A DNA stretch of 64,000 nt from an uncultured Bacteroidales bacterium. GTDB taxonomy: Bacteria > Bacteroidota > Bacteroidia > Bacteroidales > Paludibacteraceae. Both the position numbers and the translations under genes were made by a program. Positions 25,119-34,155 of this stretch are shown here, in pieces. Below the pieces are notes generated by a model that saw only the letters and a list, made by a program, of their open reading frames with translations, was not told the origin of the DNA and did not search any database. The DNA is taken from the NCBI GenBank assembly GCA_902780495.1, contig CACZFM010000005.1, positions 42,469-106,468 on the forward strand, given 5' to 3'. Every line of letters starts with the position of its first letter. Position 1 is the first letter of the stretch.

Positions 25119-25625
25119 TTATACTTTAATTACTTTGTCATACGCCAGCTTGGCAAGGTCGTATTGCTTGCGCTCTTCGTTCTTATAACCAAGGGAGATG
25201 ACGCAGAGGACGGTAAACCCTTCTTCCACGCCCGCAACCTCTCTCACAAGTTCTTCCGCTCCCTCGCGTTGGTAGATTTGGCACCAACATGCGCCCAAGC
25301 CTTCGTCTTCCGCGGCAAGGAGGATGTTATGCGCCGCGATGGCTCCATCGGACTGCCAAGTATCGGTGAGCGAAGCATCCAATGCCACTACGACTGCCGC
25401 CATAGCCGTCTGAAACATCTGGCTTCCGTAGGTGCGGCAACCCGCCAACTTGCGCAACATTGCCTCATCCGTGAGCACATAGAATTTCCAGGGATTGAGA
25501 CGTTTGCCTGACGGTGACATCAGGGCGCATTGGAGTATTCGGTCGAGTTTGTCAGGCTCTACCGCCTGATTGGTATATGTACGTATTGACCGGCGATTGC
25601 GGCACAGTTCCAAAAAGTTCTGCAT
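25119..25625 (-). CDS. nitroreductase family protein
   Basis: 168 residues. RNRRSIRTYTNQAVE at the start and SPSGKRLNPWKFYVLTD are the FMN-binding part of the nitroreductase fold; later GLGACWCQIY and VISLGYKNEE complete the family pattern. Small single-domain members reduce nitro compounds, quinones or flavins with NAD(P)H; the physiological substrate here is unknown. Located between a lipoprotein gene and pdxA in a same-strand run. Confidence 0.9.
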   Translation of the reverse strand: MQNFLELCRNRRSIRTYTNQAVEPDKLDRILQCALMSPSGKRLNPWKFYVLTDEAMLRKLAGCRTYGSQMFQTAMAAVVVALDASLTDTWQSDGAIAAHNILLAAEDEGLGACWCQIYQREGAEELVREVAGVEEGFTVLCVISLGYKNEERKQYDLAKLAYDKVIKV

Positions 25626-25667
25626 AGTATTTTCTCTGTTTTTCTTGATTGCTTGTTTATTTTCCGG

Positions 25668-26630
25668 TCAACGAACCAAACGGACAGCCATAGCGAATTG
25701 CACGTAGGCGTAGATATAAGCCGGAACAAAAGAGGTAAAGGCATCGGTGGGGTTGGAATGGAAAGACACAGCATAGGCACAGTCTTGACCATTCCTCGTC
25801 GCAGACCAGTACCATCCCCTATTATATTCGTATATTTCACCCTTGTTACCATATCTACCGTTTACATAAGACCCCGCAGCCGGCAAAAAGATTGCCCCTG
25901 CCTTTTCCATTGCGTCCCAGTCCTCTGCAGAATACTTATTGTCCTTGTAATGATCGACATTCGTACGGTCATAGAACGCCCCTCCGCTACTAGCACTCTC
26001 CCAGTTCAGGCCCTTATCAGCACCGGGGACGAAGCTCAAAACTTCTACAGGGTTATCCCACACATCGGGAAGAAGAATTATTCCCTCCACCCCATTCACC
26101 GTAGCAAATCCGAACAGCCGTTCCGCCTGTGGCCGTCCACGGAACAGATATGTCCATTCCTCACCCGTCAGCGTGCGCCAACGATTTGCCTGATTACCGC
26201 CATTGGCGATTGGCAGATAGTGTCCCCAGTCGTAATCGGTATTGGCAATATCTCCTTGCCGGAAACCCTCGGAAGAGGTCGGCACGACATAAGGCAATCG
26301 ACCGTTGTAGCCCGTTGCGCCCCAACAGAACAAATCAATCCAGCCACTGTAGTCTTCTCCTCGTTGGTTATTCTCCTCCCCTCTCATTTCCCACTGTTTG
26401 GGCGCAAACCGCCATGTTCCGGTGCTTGCGCGATACTGCAGGTTACCCTGCGAAAAGCGTACCGGCCTGTTTGCCGCCACAGAAAAAGTATGGAGCATTA
26501 CGCCATCCTGCGAATTAGGATTGACCCACGAAGCGGGTTCGTCCCCCGTTCCTTTATTCGATTTCTTTTCACACGAGGCAAAGGCCACCGCCAACACTGC
26601 CGCAAGGGCACAATAAAGTATTTTTTTCAT
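25668..26630 (-). CDS. lipoprotein with Bacteroidales FSV-FSQGNLQY surface domain
   Basis: 320 residues from the ATG at 26630. A lipoprotein signal ends in FASC with lipidated Cys20. The mature part has FSVAANRPVRFSQGNLQY, WRFAPKQW, LFCWGATGYNG, DYDWG and EEWTYLF, a pattern repeated in the middle of the 1526-residue surface protein at 39968-44548, so both carry the same domain (a Fibrobacter/Bacteroidales paralogous domain often seen in secreted proteins). The role is unknown; surface exposure is likely. It has its own promoter at 26661-26692 and may be the first gene of the housekeeping run below it. Confidence 0.8.
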   Translation of the reverse strand: MKKILYCALAAVLAVAFASCEKKSNKGTGDEPASWVNPNSQDGVMLHTFSVAANRPVRFSQGNLQYRASTGTWRFAPKQWEMRGEENNQRGEDYSGWIDLFCWGATGYNGRLPYVVPTSSEGFRQGDIANTDYDWGHYLPIANGGNQANRWRTLTGEEWTYLFRGRPQAERLFGFATVNGVEGIILLPDVWDNPVEVLSFVPGADKGLNWESASSGGAFYDRTNVDHYKDNKYSAEDWDAMEKAGAIFLPAAGSYVNGRYGNKGEIYEYNRGWYWSATRNGQDCAYAVSFHSNPTDAFTSFVPAYIYAYVQFAMAVRLVR

Positions 26631-26660
26631 GGTACTCAATAATATTTTCAGAATCGGGCG

Positions 26661-26692
26661 CAAAGGTACTGCTTTTTTTTGAGATATGCAAA
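26661..26692 (-). promoter_or_regulatory. promoter of the lipoprotein operon
   Basis: TTTG (26689-26692), 20 bp, TACCTTTG (26661-26668) on the minus strand, with an eight-A run in the spacer. The promoter and the 50 bp behind it match the region at 63737-63819 at about 71 of 83 positions by eye. Confidence 0.82.
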
Positions 26693-26709
26693 TAAAATCG
26701 AAGATTTTT

Positions 26710-26737
26710 GGTTGAAAGTTTAAGGTTTAGAATTGAA
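26710..26737. repeat. 7-bp tandem array upstream of the lipoprotein promoter (4 units)
   Basis: Units GGTTGAA, AGTTTAA, GGTTTAG, AATTGAA. It lies about 18 bp upstream of the -33 box and has a counterpart with related units at the same distance from the promoter at 63.7 kb. Confidence 0.7.
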
Positions 26738-26797
26738 CGACACCAAACGGGCCTGCTTTTCTCCCGCTTGCGTCCCGATAATGGTCGCTATATCTAA

Positions 26798-26907
26798 CGT
26801 ATATCTATCGTATATCTATCGTGTATCTATCGTATATCTATCGTATATCTATCGTGTATCTAACGTATATCTATCGTATATCTAACGTGTATCTATCGTA
26901 TATCTAT
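26798..26907. repeat. 11-bp tandem array, ten units
   Basis: Ten uninterrupted units of CGTATATCTAT with two recurring variants, one with G for A at position 4 and one ending in AA. The G variant returns every third unit for most of the array, giving a 33-bp higher-order period. Degenerate units continue on both sides. Confidence 0.95.
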
Positions 26908-27003
26908 CGTGTTTATCCTGAGAATAGAAGGGAAATTCAGGGAAAATTACAGGGAAGCCGAATGAACACAAAAACAGAATTTTTCCACTTTTTTGCAATT
27001 TTA

Positions 27004-27035
27004 TTTGTATATTCCAAAAAAAACCTGTACTTTTG
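27004..27035 (+). promoter_or_regulatory. promoter of the NifU-like/GGGtGRT operon
   Basis: TTTG (27004-27007), 20 bp with an eight-A run, then TACTTTTG (27028-27035). The leader to the ATG at 27083 is about 45 nt. Confidence 0.82.
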
Positions 27036-27082
27036 CAGGCTATTTTGGCAAGAAAACAAAAGAAACAAAACGAAGAGATTTT

Positions 27083-27784
27083 ATGATTTACACCAATGAG
27101 GTACAGAATATGTGCCAGGTAGCCAAAGGTCCTCATCACGGACCGGCTCCCATCCCCGAAGAGGGTAAATGGGTGAAAGCCAAAGAGATAGGAGACATCT
27201 CGGGCATGACCCACGGTATAGGCTGGTGCGCCCCGCAACAAGGCGCATGCAAGCTGAGTTTGAATGTGAAGAACGGTATCATCGAAGAAGCTCTGGTGGA
27301 GACAATCGGCTGCTCAGGCATGACCCACTCAGCCGCCATGGCTGCAGAAATCCTGCCGGGCAAGACCCTGCTTGAAGCGCTGAACACCGACCTTGTGTGC
27401 GACGCCATCAATACGGCTATGCGCGAGTTGTTCCTGCAAATCGTTTACGGACGTACGCAATCGGCCTTCTCGGAAGGCGGTCTCGCTATCGGTGCGGGCA
27501 TGGAAGACCTCGGCAAGGGTCTGGTAAGCCAAGTGGGCACCCTGTATTCCACGAAAGCAAAGGGTGCGCGCTATCTGCAACTGACCGAAGGCTATATCAC
27601 CAAAGAATATCTGGACGAAGACAACGAGATATGCGGATATGAATATGTCCACATGGGCAAATTCATGGATGCCATCAAGAAAGGAATGGACGCTAATGAA
27701 GCCCTCAAAAGCGTTACCGGTACCTATGGCCGTACCACCAAAGAACAGGGCGCCGTTAAATCCATAGACCCAAGAAAGGAGTAA
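27083..27784 (+). CDS. NifU/IscU-like scaffold-type protein paired with GGGtGRT protein
   Basis: 233 residues from the ATG at 27083; the longer frame begins before the promoter -7 box and is excluded. GWCAPQQGACKLSLNVKNG and VETIGCSGMTHSAAMAAEIL resemble the IscU/NifU N-terminal fold, including a Cys in the position of a cluster ligand. The rest, including GGLAIGAGMEDLGKG and a Tyr-rich tail, is specific to this family. It is always expected next to a GGGtGRT gene, here 4 bp downstream. A role in iron-sulfur or redox chemistry is inferred from fold only; no pathway is established. Confidence 0.8.
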   Translation: MIYTNEVQNMCQVAKGPHHGPAPIPEEGKWVKAKEIGDISGMTHGIGWCAPQQGACKLSLNVKNGIIEEALVETIGCSGMTHSAAMAAEILPGKTLLEALNTDLVCDAINTAMRELFLQIVYGRTQSAFSEGGLAIGAGMEDLGKGLVSQVGTLYSTKAKGARYLQLTEGYITKEYLDEDNEICGYEYVHMGKFMDAIKKGMDANEALKSVTGTYGRTTKEQGAVKSIDPRKE

Positions 27785-27788
27785 AATT

Positions 27789-28799
27789 ATGATCCGTCCT
27801 GTTCAATTCGAGTCACAAGACCGCCGCGAGAAACAAATCCTCGCCGCCCTGAATGCCAATGGCATCAAGTCGATAGAAGAAGCCAACGAAATATGCGAGA
27901 AAGCAGGCCTTGACCCCTATCTGACCTGCGAAGAGACACAGCGTATCTGCTTCGAGAACGCCAAATGGGCCTACGTTGTAGGTAGCGCCATTGCCCTGAA
28001 AAAAGGCTGCAAGAACGCTGCTGACGCCGCCGAAGCTATCGGTATCGGTCTGCAGGCCTTCTGCATCCCCGGTTCCGTGGCAGACGACCGCAAAGTGGGA
28101 ATCGGTCACGGCAATCTCGCCGCCCGTCTGCTGCGCGAAGAGACCGAATGCTTTGCATTCCTCGCCGGACACGAGAGCTTTGCCGCCGCTGAAGGCGCTA
28201 TCAAGATAGCCGAAATGGCCAATAAAGTGCGCAAGAACCCGCTGCGCATCATTCTGAACGGTCTGGGTAAAGACGCAGCCATGATAATCAGCCGTATCAA
28301 CGGTTTCACATACGTTCAAACCGAGTTCGACTACTTCACCGGCGAACTGAAAGAAATCCGCCGCAAAGCCTATTCGAACGGTCCCCGCGCCAAAGTGAAC
28401 TGCTATGGTGCAGACGATGTACGCGAAGGCGTTGCTATCCTGTGGCATGAGAATGTGGATGTATCCATCACGGGTAATTCCACGAACCCCACCCGCTTCC
28501 AACACCCCGTGGCAGGTACGTACAAGAAAGAACGTATCCTGGCAGGCAAGCCGTATTTCTCGGTTGCTTCGGGCGGAGGCACCGGTCGTACCCTGCACCC
28601 TGATAACATGGCAGCCGGTCCCGCATCGTACGGCATGACCGACACCATGGGACGTATGCACAGCGATGCACAGTTCGCAGGTTCCAGCTCGGTTCCCGCA
28701 CACGTAGAGATGATGGGCTTCCTGGGTATCGGTAACAATCCGATGGTAGGTTGCACCGTTGCATGTGCCGTGAACGTAGCTCTAGCACTGAACAAATAA
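27789..28799 (+). CDS. GGGtGRT protein
   Basis: 336 residues. Named after its conserved loop, seen here as ASGGGTGRTLHPDN at about 260. Other conserved parts are VQFESQDRREKQIL at the start, the repeated Cys pattern near residues 35-55, and a Gly/Met-rich C-terminal third ending in PMVGCTVACAVNVALALNK. Function of the family is unknown; it occurs in anaerobes beside a NifU-like partner, as here. The gene pair is highly biased to frequent codons compared with neighbours, suggesting strong expression. Ends 13 bp before a strong hairpin terminator. Confidence 0.88.
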   Translation: MIRPVQFESQDRREKQILAALNANGIKSIEEANEICEKAGLDPYLTCEETQRICFENAKWAYVVGSAIALKKGCKNAADAAEAIGIGLQAFCIPGSVADDRKVGIGHGNLAARLLREETECFAFLAGHESFAAAEGAIKIAEMANKVRKNPLRIILNGLGKDAAMIISRINGFTYVQTEFDYFTGELKEIRRKAYSNGPRAKVNCYGADDVREGVAILWHENVDVSITGNSTNPTRFQHPVAGTYKKERILAGKPYFSVASGGGTGRTLHPDNMAAGPASYGMTDTMGRMHSDAQFAGSSSVPAHVEMMGFLGIGNNPMVGCTVACAVNVALALNK

Positions 28800-28812
28800 G
28801 CAAGCGACATAC

Positions 28813-28850
28813 AAAAAGATATGACCTCCAATCGGGGGTCATATCTTTTT
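28813..28850. terminator. bidirectional intrinsic terminator
   Basis: An almost perfect 17-bp stem (one G-U pair) with a 4-nt AATC loop, A-rich on the left arm and T-rich on the right, so it can end transcripts from both sides. It separates the plus-strand GGGtGRT gene from the minus-strand exporter gene, whose stop codon overlaps its right edge. Confidence 0.93.
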
Positions 28851-30714
28851 ATTTGGCGTTCTGCATCTCAACCAGTTTGTGGTAATAACCGTTGAGAGCA
28901 TACAAGTCGTCGTGCCGACCCATCTCCACAATCTGCCCTTCGTGCAAGACACAGATGACATCCGCATTGCGAATCGTGGAAAGACGATGCGCCACCACCA
29001 AGGTGGTACGGTCCTTCATCAGATGCTCCAACGCCTCCTGAACCAATTTCTCGGATTCCGTATCCAATGCCGATGTGGCCTCGTCCAAAATTAAGATAGG
29101 CGGGTTCTTGAGAATAGCTCTGGCAATAGACACGCGCTGCCGCTGCCCACCGCTCAAGCGGCTGCCACGGTCGCCGATAGAGGTCTGGTAGCCGTCCGGC
29201 GTGGCCACAATGAAATCATGCGCATTGGCAATGCGTGCCGCCGCTTCCACCGCCTGCTGCCACGTGCCGCCCCCGGGTGCGGGTTGCGTAGTATCCACAC
29301 CGAAAGTGATGTTATTATAGAAGGTGTCGTTGAACAAGATAGCCTCCTGATTGACATTGCCCATCAGTGCCCGCAAATCGTAGGTGCGGACATCGCGGAT
29401 ATCCACGCCATCAATGGTGATACATCCCTGCGCCACATCGTAGAAACGCGGCAGGAGGTCGGCCATCGTGGTCTTACCACTACCCGACTGCCCCACCAAC
29501 GCCACCATCTGACCTTTGTGGATAGTGAGATTGACATGGCTTAAGACAGGCACCTCCTTATTATACGCGAAAGAGACATCCCGATAGCAAATCTCATGCT
29601 CAAAGGCAGGAAGAGGCTTCGGATTGGGAATCTCCACGATATTGGACTTGGCATTCAAGATGACATCTATGCGTTCCAGCGATGCAATGCCGCGACGGAC
29701 ACCGTAAGAGGCCTTACTGAGGTCCTTCGCGGGGTTGATAATGCTATAGAAAATAACGAGATAATAGATGAACGTGGCTGCATCAATCGTGCTGCGTTCG
29801 CTCAGAATGAGTCCTCCACCATACCACAAAAGGACTGCAATCAAGACCGTTCCCAAGAACTCGGACACCGGATGCGCCAGATAATACCGACGGTTGATAC
29901 GGTTGAAGGTACGGCGGGTCGTGTTCGCCAAAGCCGCAAAGCGTTCACGAAGTTTGTGCTCGGCATTAAACGCCTTCACTACACGCAAGCCACCCAAGGT
30001 CTCCTCAATCTGCGTCAGGATATCCGCCGTCTGTTCCTGCCCCAAAGTGGAAGCCTTTTTCAGGTTACGACCGATACGCCCAATCAGCAATCCCGCAACC
30101 GGCAAGAGAATAAGCACAAACACCGTCAACTGCCAAGAGATGAAGAACAGCGTACACAGGTAAACGACAATCATAATCGGGTCCTTGAAGATGATGTCAA
30201 GAGAAGACATGATAGATGCCTCCACCTCGTTCACATCGTTGGTCATACGCGACATGACATCGCCCTTTCGTTCCTCGGTGAAAAAGCCAATAGGCAGCGA
30301 CACGACCTTGTTATAGAGCGTCAGCCGCAAGTCGCGTAACACGCCCGTACGGATAGGCACCATGAAATAGTTGGCAAGCCAGGCCGTGAGACACTTGAAG
30401 AAGGTCATCACCACCAAGAACAAGCCCAGGACGAACAACACAAAGCCGGAGCCACGTTCGGCAATAAGCATTTGCAGATAAAAATACATATTCCCTTTGA
30501 GGGCCGCTATCGTTTCCTGCAAGGACATCGTTTCGGTTAATGCCGTCCATTGCGCCTGCGCATCGTTGATACCGAAAAGAATCTGCAGCACAGGTATAAT
30601 CGCCGCAAATGAAAAGAGAGAAAGGATGGTAGAAAGGAAGTTGAACAGAAGATTCAATCCCACCATACCTTTATAGGGCAACACAAAGCGACGAAGAAGT
30701 TTCAGTATTTGCAT
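28849..30714 (-). CDS. ABC transporter, MsbA-like half transporter (ATPase plus membrane domain)
   Basis: 621 residues. Membrane domain at about 1-345 with six helices, followed by an ATPase with Walker A VGQSGSGKTT, signature RLSGGQRQRVSIARA, Walker B ILILDEATSALD and the switch His in VVAHRLST. Type IV half transporters of this kind flip lipid A or other lipids or export peptides and drugs. Being 13 bp behind lpxK and in a run with tamL, a lipid A flippase (MsbA) is the best guess, but drug export cannot be excluded by sequence. Confidence 0.85.
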   Translation of the reverse strand: MQILKLLRRFVLPYKGMVGLNLLFNFLSTILSLFSFAAIIPVLQILFGINDAQAQWTALTETMSLQETIAALKGNMYFYLQMLIAERGSGFVLFVLGLFLVVMTFFKCLTAWLANYFMVPIRTGVLRDLRLTLYNKVVSLPIGFFTEERKGDVMSRMTNDVNEVEASIMSSLDIIFKDPIMIVVYLCTLFFISWQLTVFVLILLPVAGLLIGRIGRNLKKASTLGQEQTADILTQIEETLGGLRVVKAFNAEHKLRERFAALANTTRRTFNRINRRYYLAHPVSEFLGTVLIAVLLWYGGGLILSERSTIDAATFIYYLVIFYSIINPAKDLSKASYGVRRGIASLERIDVILNAKSNIVEIPNPKPLPAFEHEICYRDVSFAYNKEVPVLSHVNLTIHKGQMVALVGQSGSGKTTMADLLPRFYDVAQGCITIDGVDIRDVRTYDLRALMGNVNQEAILFNDTFYNNITFGVDTTQPAPGGGTWQQAVEAAARIANAHDFIVATPDGYQTSIGDRGSRLSGGQRQRVSIARAILKNPPILILDEATSALDTESEKLVQEALEHLMKDRTTLVVAHRLSTIRNADVICVLHEGQIVEMGRHDDLYALNGYYHKLVEMQNAK

Positions 30715-30727
30715 ACTATATCATTTG

Positions 30728-31759
30728 TTAGTTTATATTCAATTTTGCCAGATAATGCCGGATTTGCTCCTTAAAGGGCACGTCATCCAGAATGGAGATT
30801 TCTATCTCAACAGGATACAAGCGCTGTTTCAGTTGGTCAGAAAGTTCGCATAAGGACAGACGGGACATGTCTTTCTCCGTCGTAAGCACAAGGTCATACT
30901 CCTGTGCCGCCTGTTCCAAACGGGCAATATCGTTTCTGGTGAAAGCATGGTGATCCCCATAGGCGCGTAACTCGGCATTGGAGAAACGCTTACGGACATG
31001 CTCCAACAAGTACTCCGGATGCGCAATCCCTGCCAACACAAGTACGCGTGCAGAAGCAGGAAGAGCCGCCACATCCGGCGACCAATCCGCGTAACGAACG
31101 GAGGAGAACAGCAATTGCTGATATGCCGGCACATGCAATTCATGGATGATTGTGCGACGGTCAATGGCCGTCATGTTATCCGGACACTTGGTGACAATAA
31201 TAGTGTTTGCCCGCAAACTCTGATGTGCCGAATCGCGGAGGCGCCCCCAAGGCAGGAAATGATCGTGGACATACAGATTATCCGCTGTGGTAAGCAGGAT
31301 GTTGAAGCCACACTCCAACCGACGATGCTGGAACGCATCATCCAGAATGACCACCTGCACCGCAGGACAATGGCGCTGCAGCAGGTGTATACCGCGCACA
31401 CGGTTCTCACATACGGCTATGGTAACATCCGGGAACTTGCGATGCAACTGCATACACTCATCGCCCAACTGCAACGCCGTACTGTTCTCATCCGCCACGT
31501 AGAAGCCGTGCGTCTTGCGCCTGTAACCCCTTGACAGGACAGCCACCCTATAGTTTTCCTGTGTCAAGAAACGGATGAGCCATTCCACATGAGGCGTCTT
31601 GCCGGTGCCCCCTACAGCCAGATTGCCCACACAAATAGTAGGCAAACCGACCTTGTGAGAACGGAAGAGCCCGTGTTCGTAGCATAAGTTACGAATCCCC
31701 ACCCCCAGGCCATACAGCGCAGCCAACGGGGCAAACCATATATTGTTTGTCTTACTCAA
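30728..31759 (-). CDS. lpxK: tetraacyldisaccharide 4'-kinase
   Basis: 343 residues. Phosphorylates the 4' position of the lipid A precursor at the inner membrane. The atypical Walker A loop VGNLAVGGTGKTPHVEWL, SRGYRRKTHGF, ILDDAFQHRRLE and LVLTTEKDMSRL are LpxK hallmarks. Starts 8 bp inside the end of sppA. Its presence confirms a lipid A-bearing outer membrane. Confidence 0.96.
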   Translation of the reverse strand: MSKTNNIWFAPLAALYGLGVGIRNLCYEHGLFRSHKVGLPTICVGNLAVGGTGKTPHVEWLIRFLTQENYRVAVLSRGYRRKTHGFYVADENSTALQLGDECMQLHRKFPDVTIAVCENRVRGIHLLQRHCPAVQVVILDDAFQHRRLECGFNILLTTADNLYVHDHFLPWGRLRDSAHQSLRANTIIVTKCPDNMTAIDRRTIIHELHVPAYQQLLFSSVRYADWSPDVAALPASARVLVLAGIAHPEYLLEHVRKRFSNAELRAYGDHHAFTRNDIARLEQAAQEYDLVLTTEKDMSRLSLCELSDQLKQRLYPVEIEISILDDVPFKEQIRHYLAKLNIN

Positions 31760-33512
31760 ATTCCACGCGATCCATTAACATCAATATACGAGGTTGCGAA
31801 CAGAACGCCTTGAGGCGCATATACAGACGCTCCTCTTCTGTCGTATTGTCCATCAGTTCCATCAAGCCGGTGAGGAAGTCTTTCTTTTCCGGATAATACT
31901 CCAACTGATAGTCGGTCAATTCCGCCAAGTCAGCCGCTTTTACGATGGCACTGTCAATATTGCCAAGAGCATCCACCAGCCCCAGATTCAAAGCATCCCG
32001 GCCAAGCCATACACGCCCTTCGCCGATGAGCTTGATGGAATCCTGCGACATGTGACGGCCTTCAGCACAACGGCGTGTGAAGAGATCGTAGCCACGATTG
32101 ACCATATTCTGCATCAAGGCGCGCTCTTCATCATTCATACCCCGATAGGTCATGTTGGCTCCCAGGGCGGCATGATTGTGCGTACTGATACCATCAATAT
32201 CCAAGCCCAACTTGTCGCGCAAAGCAGCAAAAGAAGGAATCATGCCAAATATGCCGATTGAGCCTGTCAAAGTAGTGGGTTCTGCATAAATATAATCCGC
32301 GGAAGAAGAAATATAGTATCCGCCTGAAGCCGCATAATCACCCATGGAAACCACCACAGGAATACCTTTTTTCTGCAAGGTGGTCACGGCATGCCAGATT
32401 TGTTCACTGGCATCGGCACTTCCGCCGGGGCTATTGACACGGAACACAACCGCTTTCACATCCTCTTCTTCGCCTATTTCGCCCAGCAGTTTCACCAGTT
32501 TCTTACCCACAATGCCGCTGGTGCCATCATCTGTTATTTCTCCCTCGGCATATACAACGGCTATCTTATTGTCCGCCTTGTGCGTATCGCGCTTCACGGT
32601 AGCAAGCGAGGCCGTTGAAATGGTATTGTAATCCTCTGTGCCCGTCATGGCGATAAGGATGGAGTCAACATCTTCGCTGTAGATGAGCGAATCCACCATG
32701 CCGGTGGCCACATATTCTTCCGGATCCTGCAATTCCATGCAGCGATTGGCCAACATGTCCAATGTATCTTCCGCTATTCCGCGACCGGTACTTACGCCCT
32801 GACGCATCTCCGACCATATTCCGTCGAGATAGCGTTTGGTCTGTTCCTTATCCGCCTCTGACATCGAAGTGCGGAAGAACGGCTCAACAGCCGATTTGAA
32901 GGTGCCGACTTTCAGTATCTGCATTTCCACGCCCACTTTCTGCAGCAGACGGGTGTAATACATCTTCTGTGCAGTCAGTCCGTTCCATGCCACGACACCC
33001 GTTGCATTAAGGAAAATCTTATCCGCCACCGAAGCAATGTAGTAATTCAACTGGTCGTAACGATCCGAATAGGCAATCAGGAATTTACCCGACTTCTTGT
33101 AGTTCAGCAACTCATCGCGCAATGTTTTGGCAGAAGCCGGTTCGATAAACAGGTCACCACCACGGAGGATAATACCTTTGATGCGCTCATCTTCCGCTGC
33201 CATACGGATATTGCGGCAAAGGTCGTTCAAACCCACTTTCTCCACTTTTCTTGCTGCAAACGGTACTTCGCCGAACGCAGAAGCAAACGGATTGTCCTCT
33301 TCACCTTGCTCCACCACCAGACCTTTCATTTTCAACTGATAGACCGTATTTTTCTCCAGTTTGGAAGATGATGAGAACAAACTACCCATCATCATACCCA
33401 TCAGTATTGACATACCCACGTAAGCAAGCAGGCAAATAACGATAGCCCACAAGCAACCGTGATTTCTACGGGGCTTACCCTCTGCAGTCGATTTTTTACA
33501 AAACATACACAT
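31752..33512 (-). CDS. sppA: signal peptide peptidase SppA, 67K type
   Basis: 586 residues. One N-terminal membrane helix (about 22-45), then two tandem peptidase-like domains as in the long E. coli-type SppA. The catalytic Ser is in VVVSMGDYAASGGYY and the general-base Lys in KVGTFKSAVEPFF, in different halves of the chain as expected. It degrades cleaved signal peptides in the membrane. Lies 19 bp behind rnhB and overlaps lpxK. Confidence 0.94.
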   Translation of the reverse strand: MCMFCKKSTAEGKPRRNHGCLWAIVICLLAYVGMSILMGMMMGSLFSSSSKLEKNTVYQLKMKGLVVEQGEEDNPFASAFGEVPFAARKVEKVGLNDLCRNIRMAAEDERIKGIILRGGDLFIEPASAKTLRDELLNYKKSGKFLIAYSDRYDQLNYYIASVADKIFLNATGVVAWNGLTAQKMYYTRLLQKVGVEMQILKVGTFKSAVEPFFRTSMSEADKEQTKRYLDGIWSEMRQGVSTGRGIAEDTLDMLANRCMELQDPEEYVATGMVDSLIYSEDVDSILIAMTGTEDYNTISTASLATVKRDTHKADNKIAVVYAEGEITDDGTSGIVGKKLVKLLGEIGEEEDVKAVVFRVNSPGGSADASEQIWHAVTTLQKKGIPVVVSMGDYAASGGYYISSSADYIYAEPTTLTGSIGIFGMIPSFAALRDKLGLDIDGISTHNHAALGANMTYRGMNDEERALMQNMVNRGYDLFTRRCAEGRHMSQDSIKLIGEGRVWLGRDALNLGLVDALGNIDSAIVKAADLAELTDYQLEYYPEKKDFLTGLMELMDNTTEEERLYMRLKAFCSQPRILMLMDRVEFE

Positions 33513-33531
33513 AATTTTACTTTATTAATGG

Positions 33532-34155
33532 TTAAACATTATTTTCTTTTTTGAGGCGAAAAGTCATTCTGTGCCAAGGGGACGGACCATATTTCGCCAA
33601 GGCTTGATAGTGCGCCGCTGTAGGATAGCCTTTGTTTTGATTCCATCCGTACATCGGATATTGCTCATGCAGCCGCGACATATAGTCGTCACGATAGGTC
33701 TTTGCCAAAATACTGGCAGCGGCTATGGCGCAGTATTTCCCATCGCCTTTTACCACCGTATCTGCGGGAATTTCCATCACTGCCCCTTCCGGCACATAAG
33801 GTTTCCATTTGTTGCCATCCACGATGATATGCTCCGGTTGTATAGTCAGTTTTGCCAGCGCACGGTGCATTGCCAGGATGCTGGCGTTCAGGATATTGAT
33901 ACGGTCTATCTCCGCTGCTGTCACTTCCGCCACCGCCCATGCCGTAGCATGTTGCTCGATCCACGGGCGCAATTCATAGCGTTGCACTTCGGTCAATTGC
34001 TTGGAGTCGTTAAGCAGTTGCAACATCGGATCTGACACCGGCACATCCCTGTTCCACACCACGGCTGCCGCAAACACACTGCCTGCCAACGGTCCGCGCC
34101 CTGCCTCATCGCATCCGGCCTCCACACAATTCGGTATGTAATATGGTTTCAGCAT
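33532..34155 (-). CDS. rnhB: ribonuclease HII
   Basis: 207 residues from the ATG at 34155, which forms a TGATG overlap with the tamL stop; the open frame further upstream runs antisense-free into tamL and is not conserved. CDEAGRGPLAG carries the catalytic Asp-Glu pair, followed by LNDSKQL, IIVDGNKWKP and AIAAASILAKTYRD. Cleaves the RNA strand of RNA/DNA hybrids and embedded ribonucleotides. Confidence 0.96.
   Translation of the reverse strand: MLKPYYIPNCVEAGCDEAGRGPLAGSVFAAAVVWNRDVPVSDPMLQLLNDSKQLTEVQRYELRPWIEQHATAWAVAEVTAAEIDRINILNASILAMHRALAKLTIQPEHIIVDGNKWKPYVPEGAVMEIPADTVVKGDGKYCAIAAASILAKTYRDDYMSRLHEQYPMYGWNQNKGYPTAAHYQALAKYGPSPWHRMTFRLKKENNV

Larger units (their letters stand above)
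26693..27003. other. intergenic region between divergent promoters, repeat-rich
   Basis: No gene is seen. It contains a 7-bp array (26710-26737), a short GC-richer part, and then the longest 11-bp array of the window (26798-26907). Short open frames across the 11-bp array are products of the repeat only. Confidence 0.7.

Noticed and set aside
26798..26907. CRISPR-like array
   Set aside because: Units are 11 bp and directly adjacent without spacers, and no cas gene is present.
26821..27099. small tyrosine/isoleucine-rich protein across the 11-bp array
   Set aside because: The frame is open only because 33 bp of repeat translate to a repeated 11-residue string; it continues through the promoter and the real gene start in another frame.
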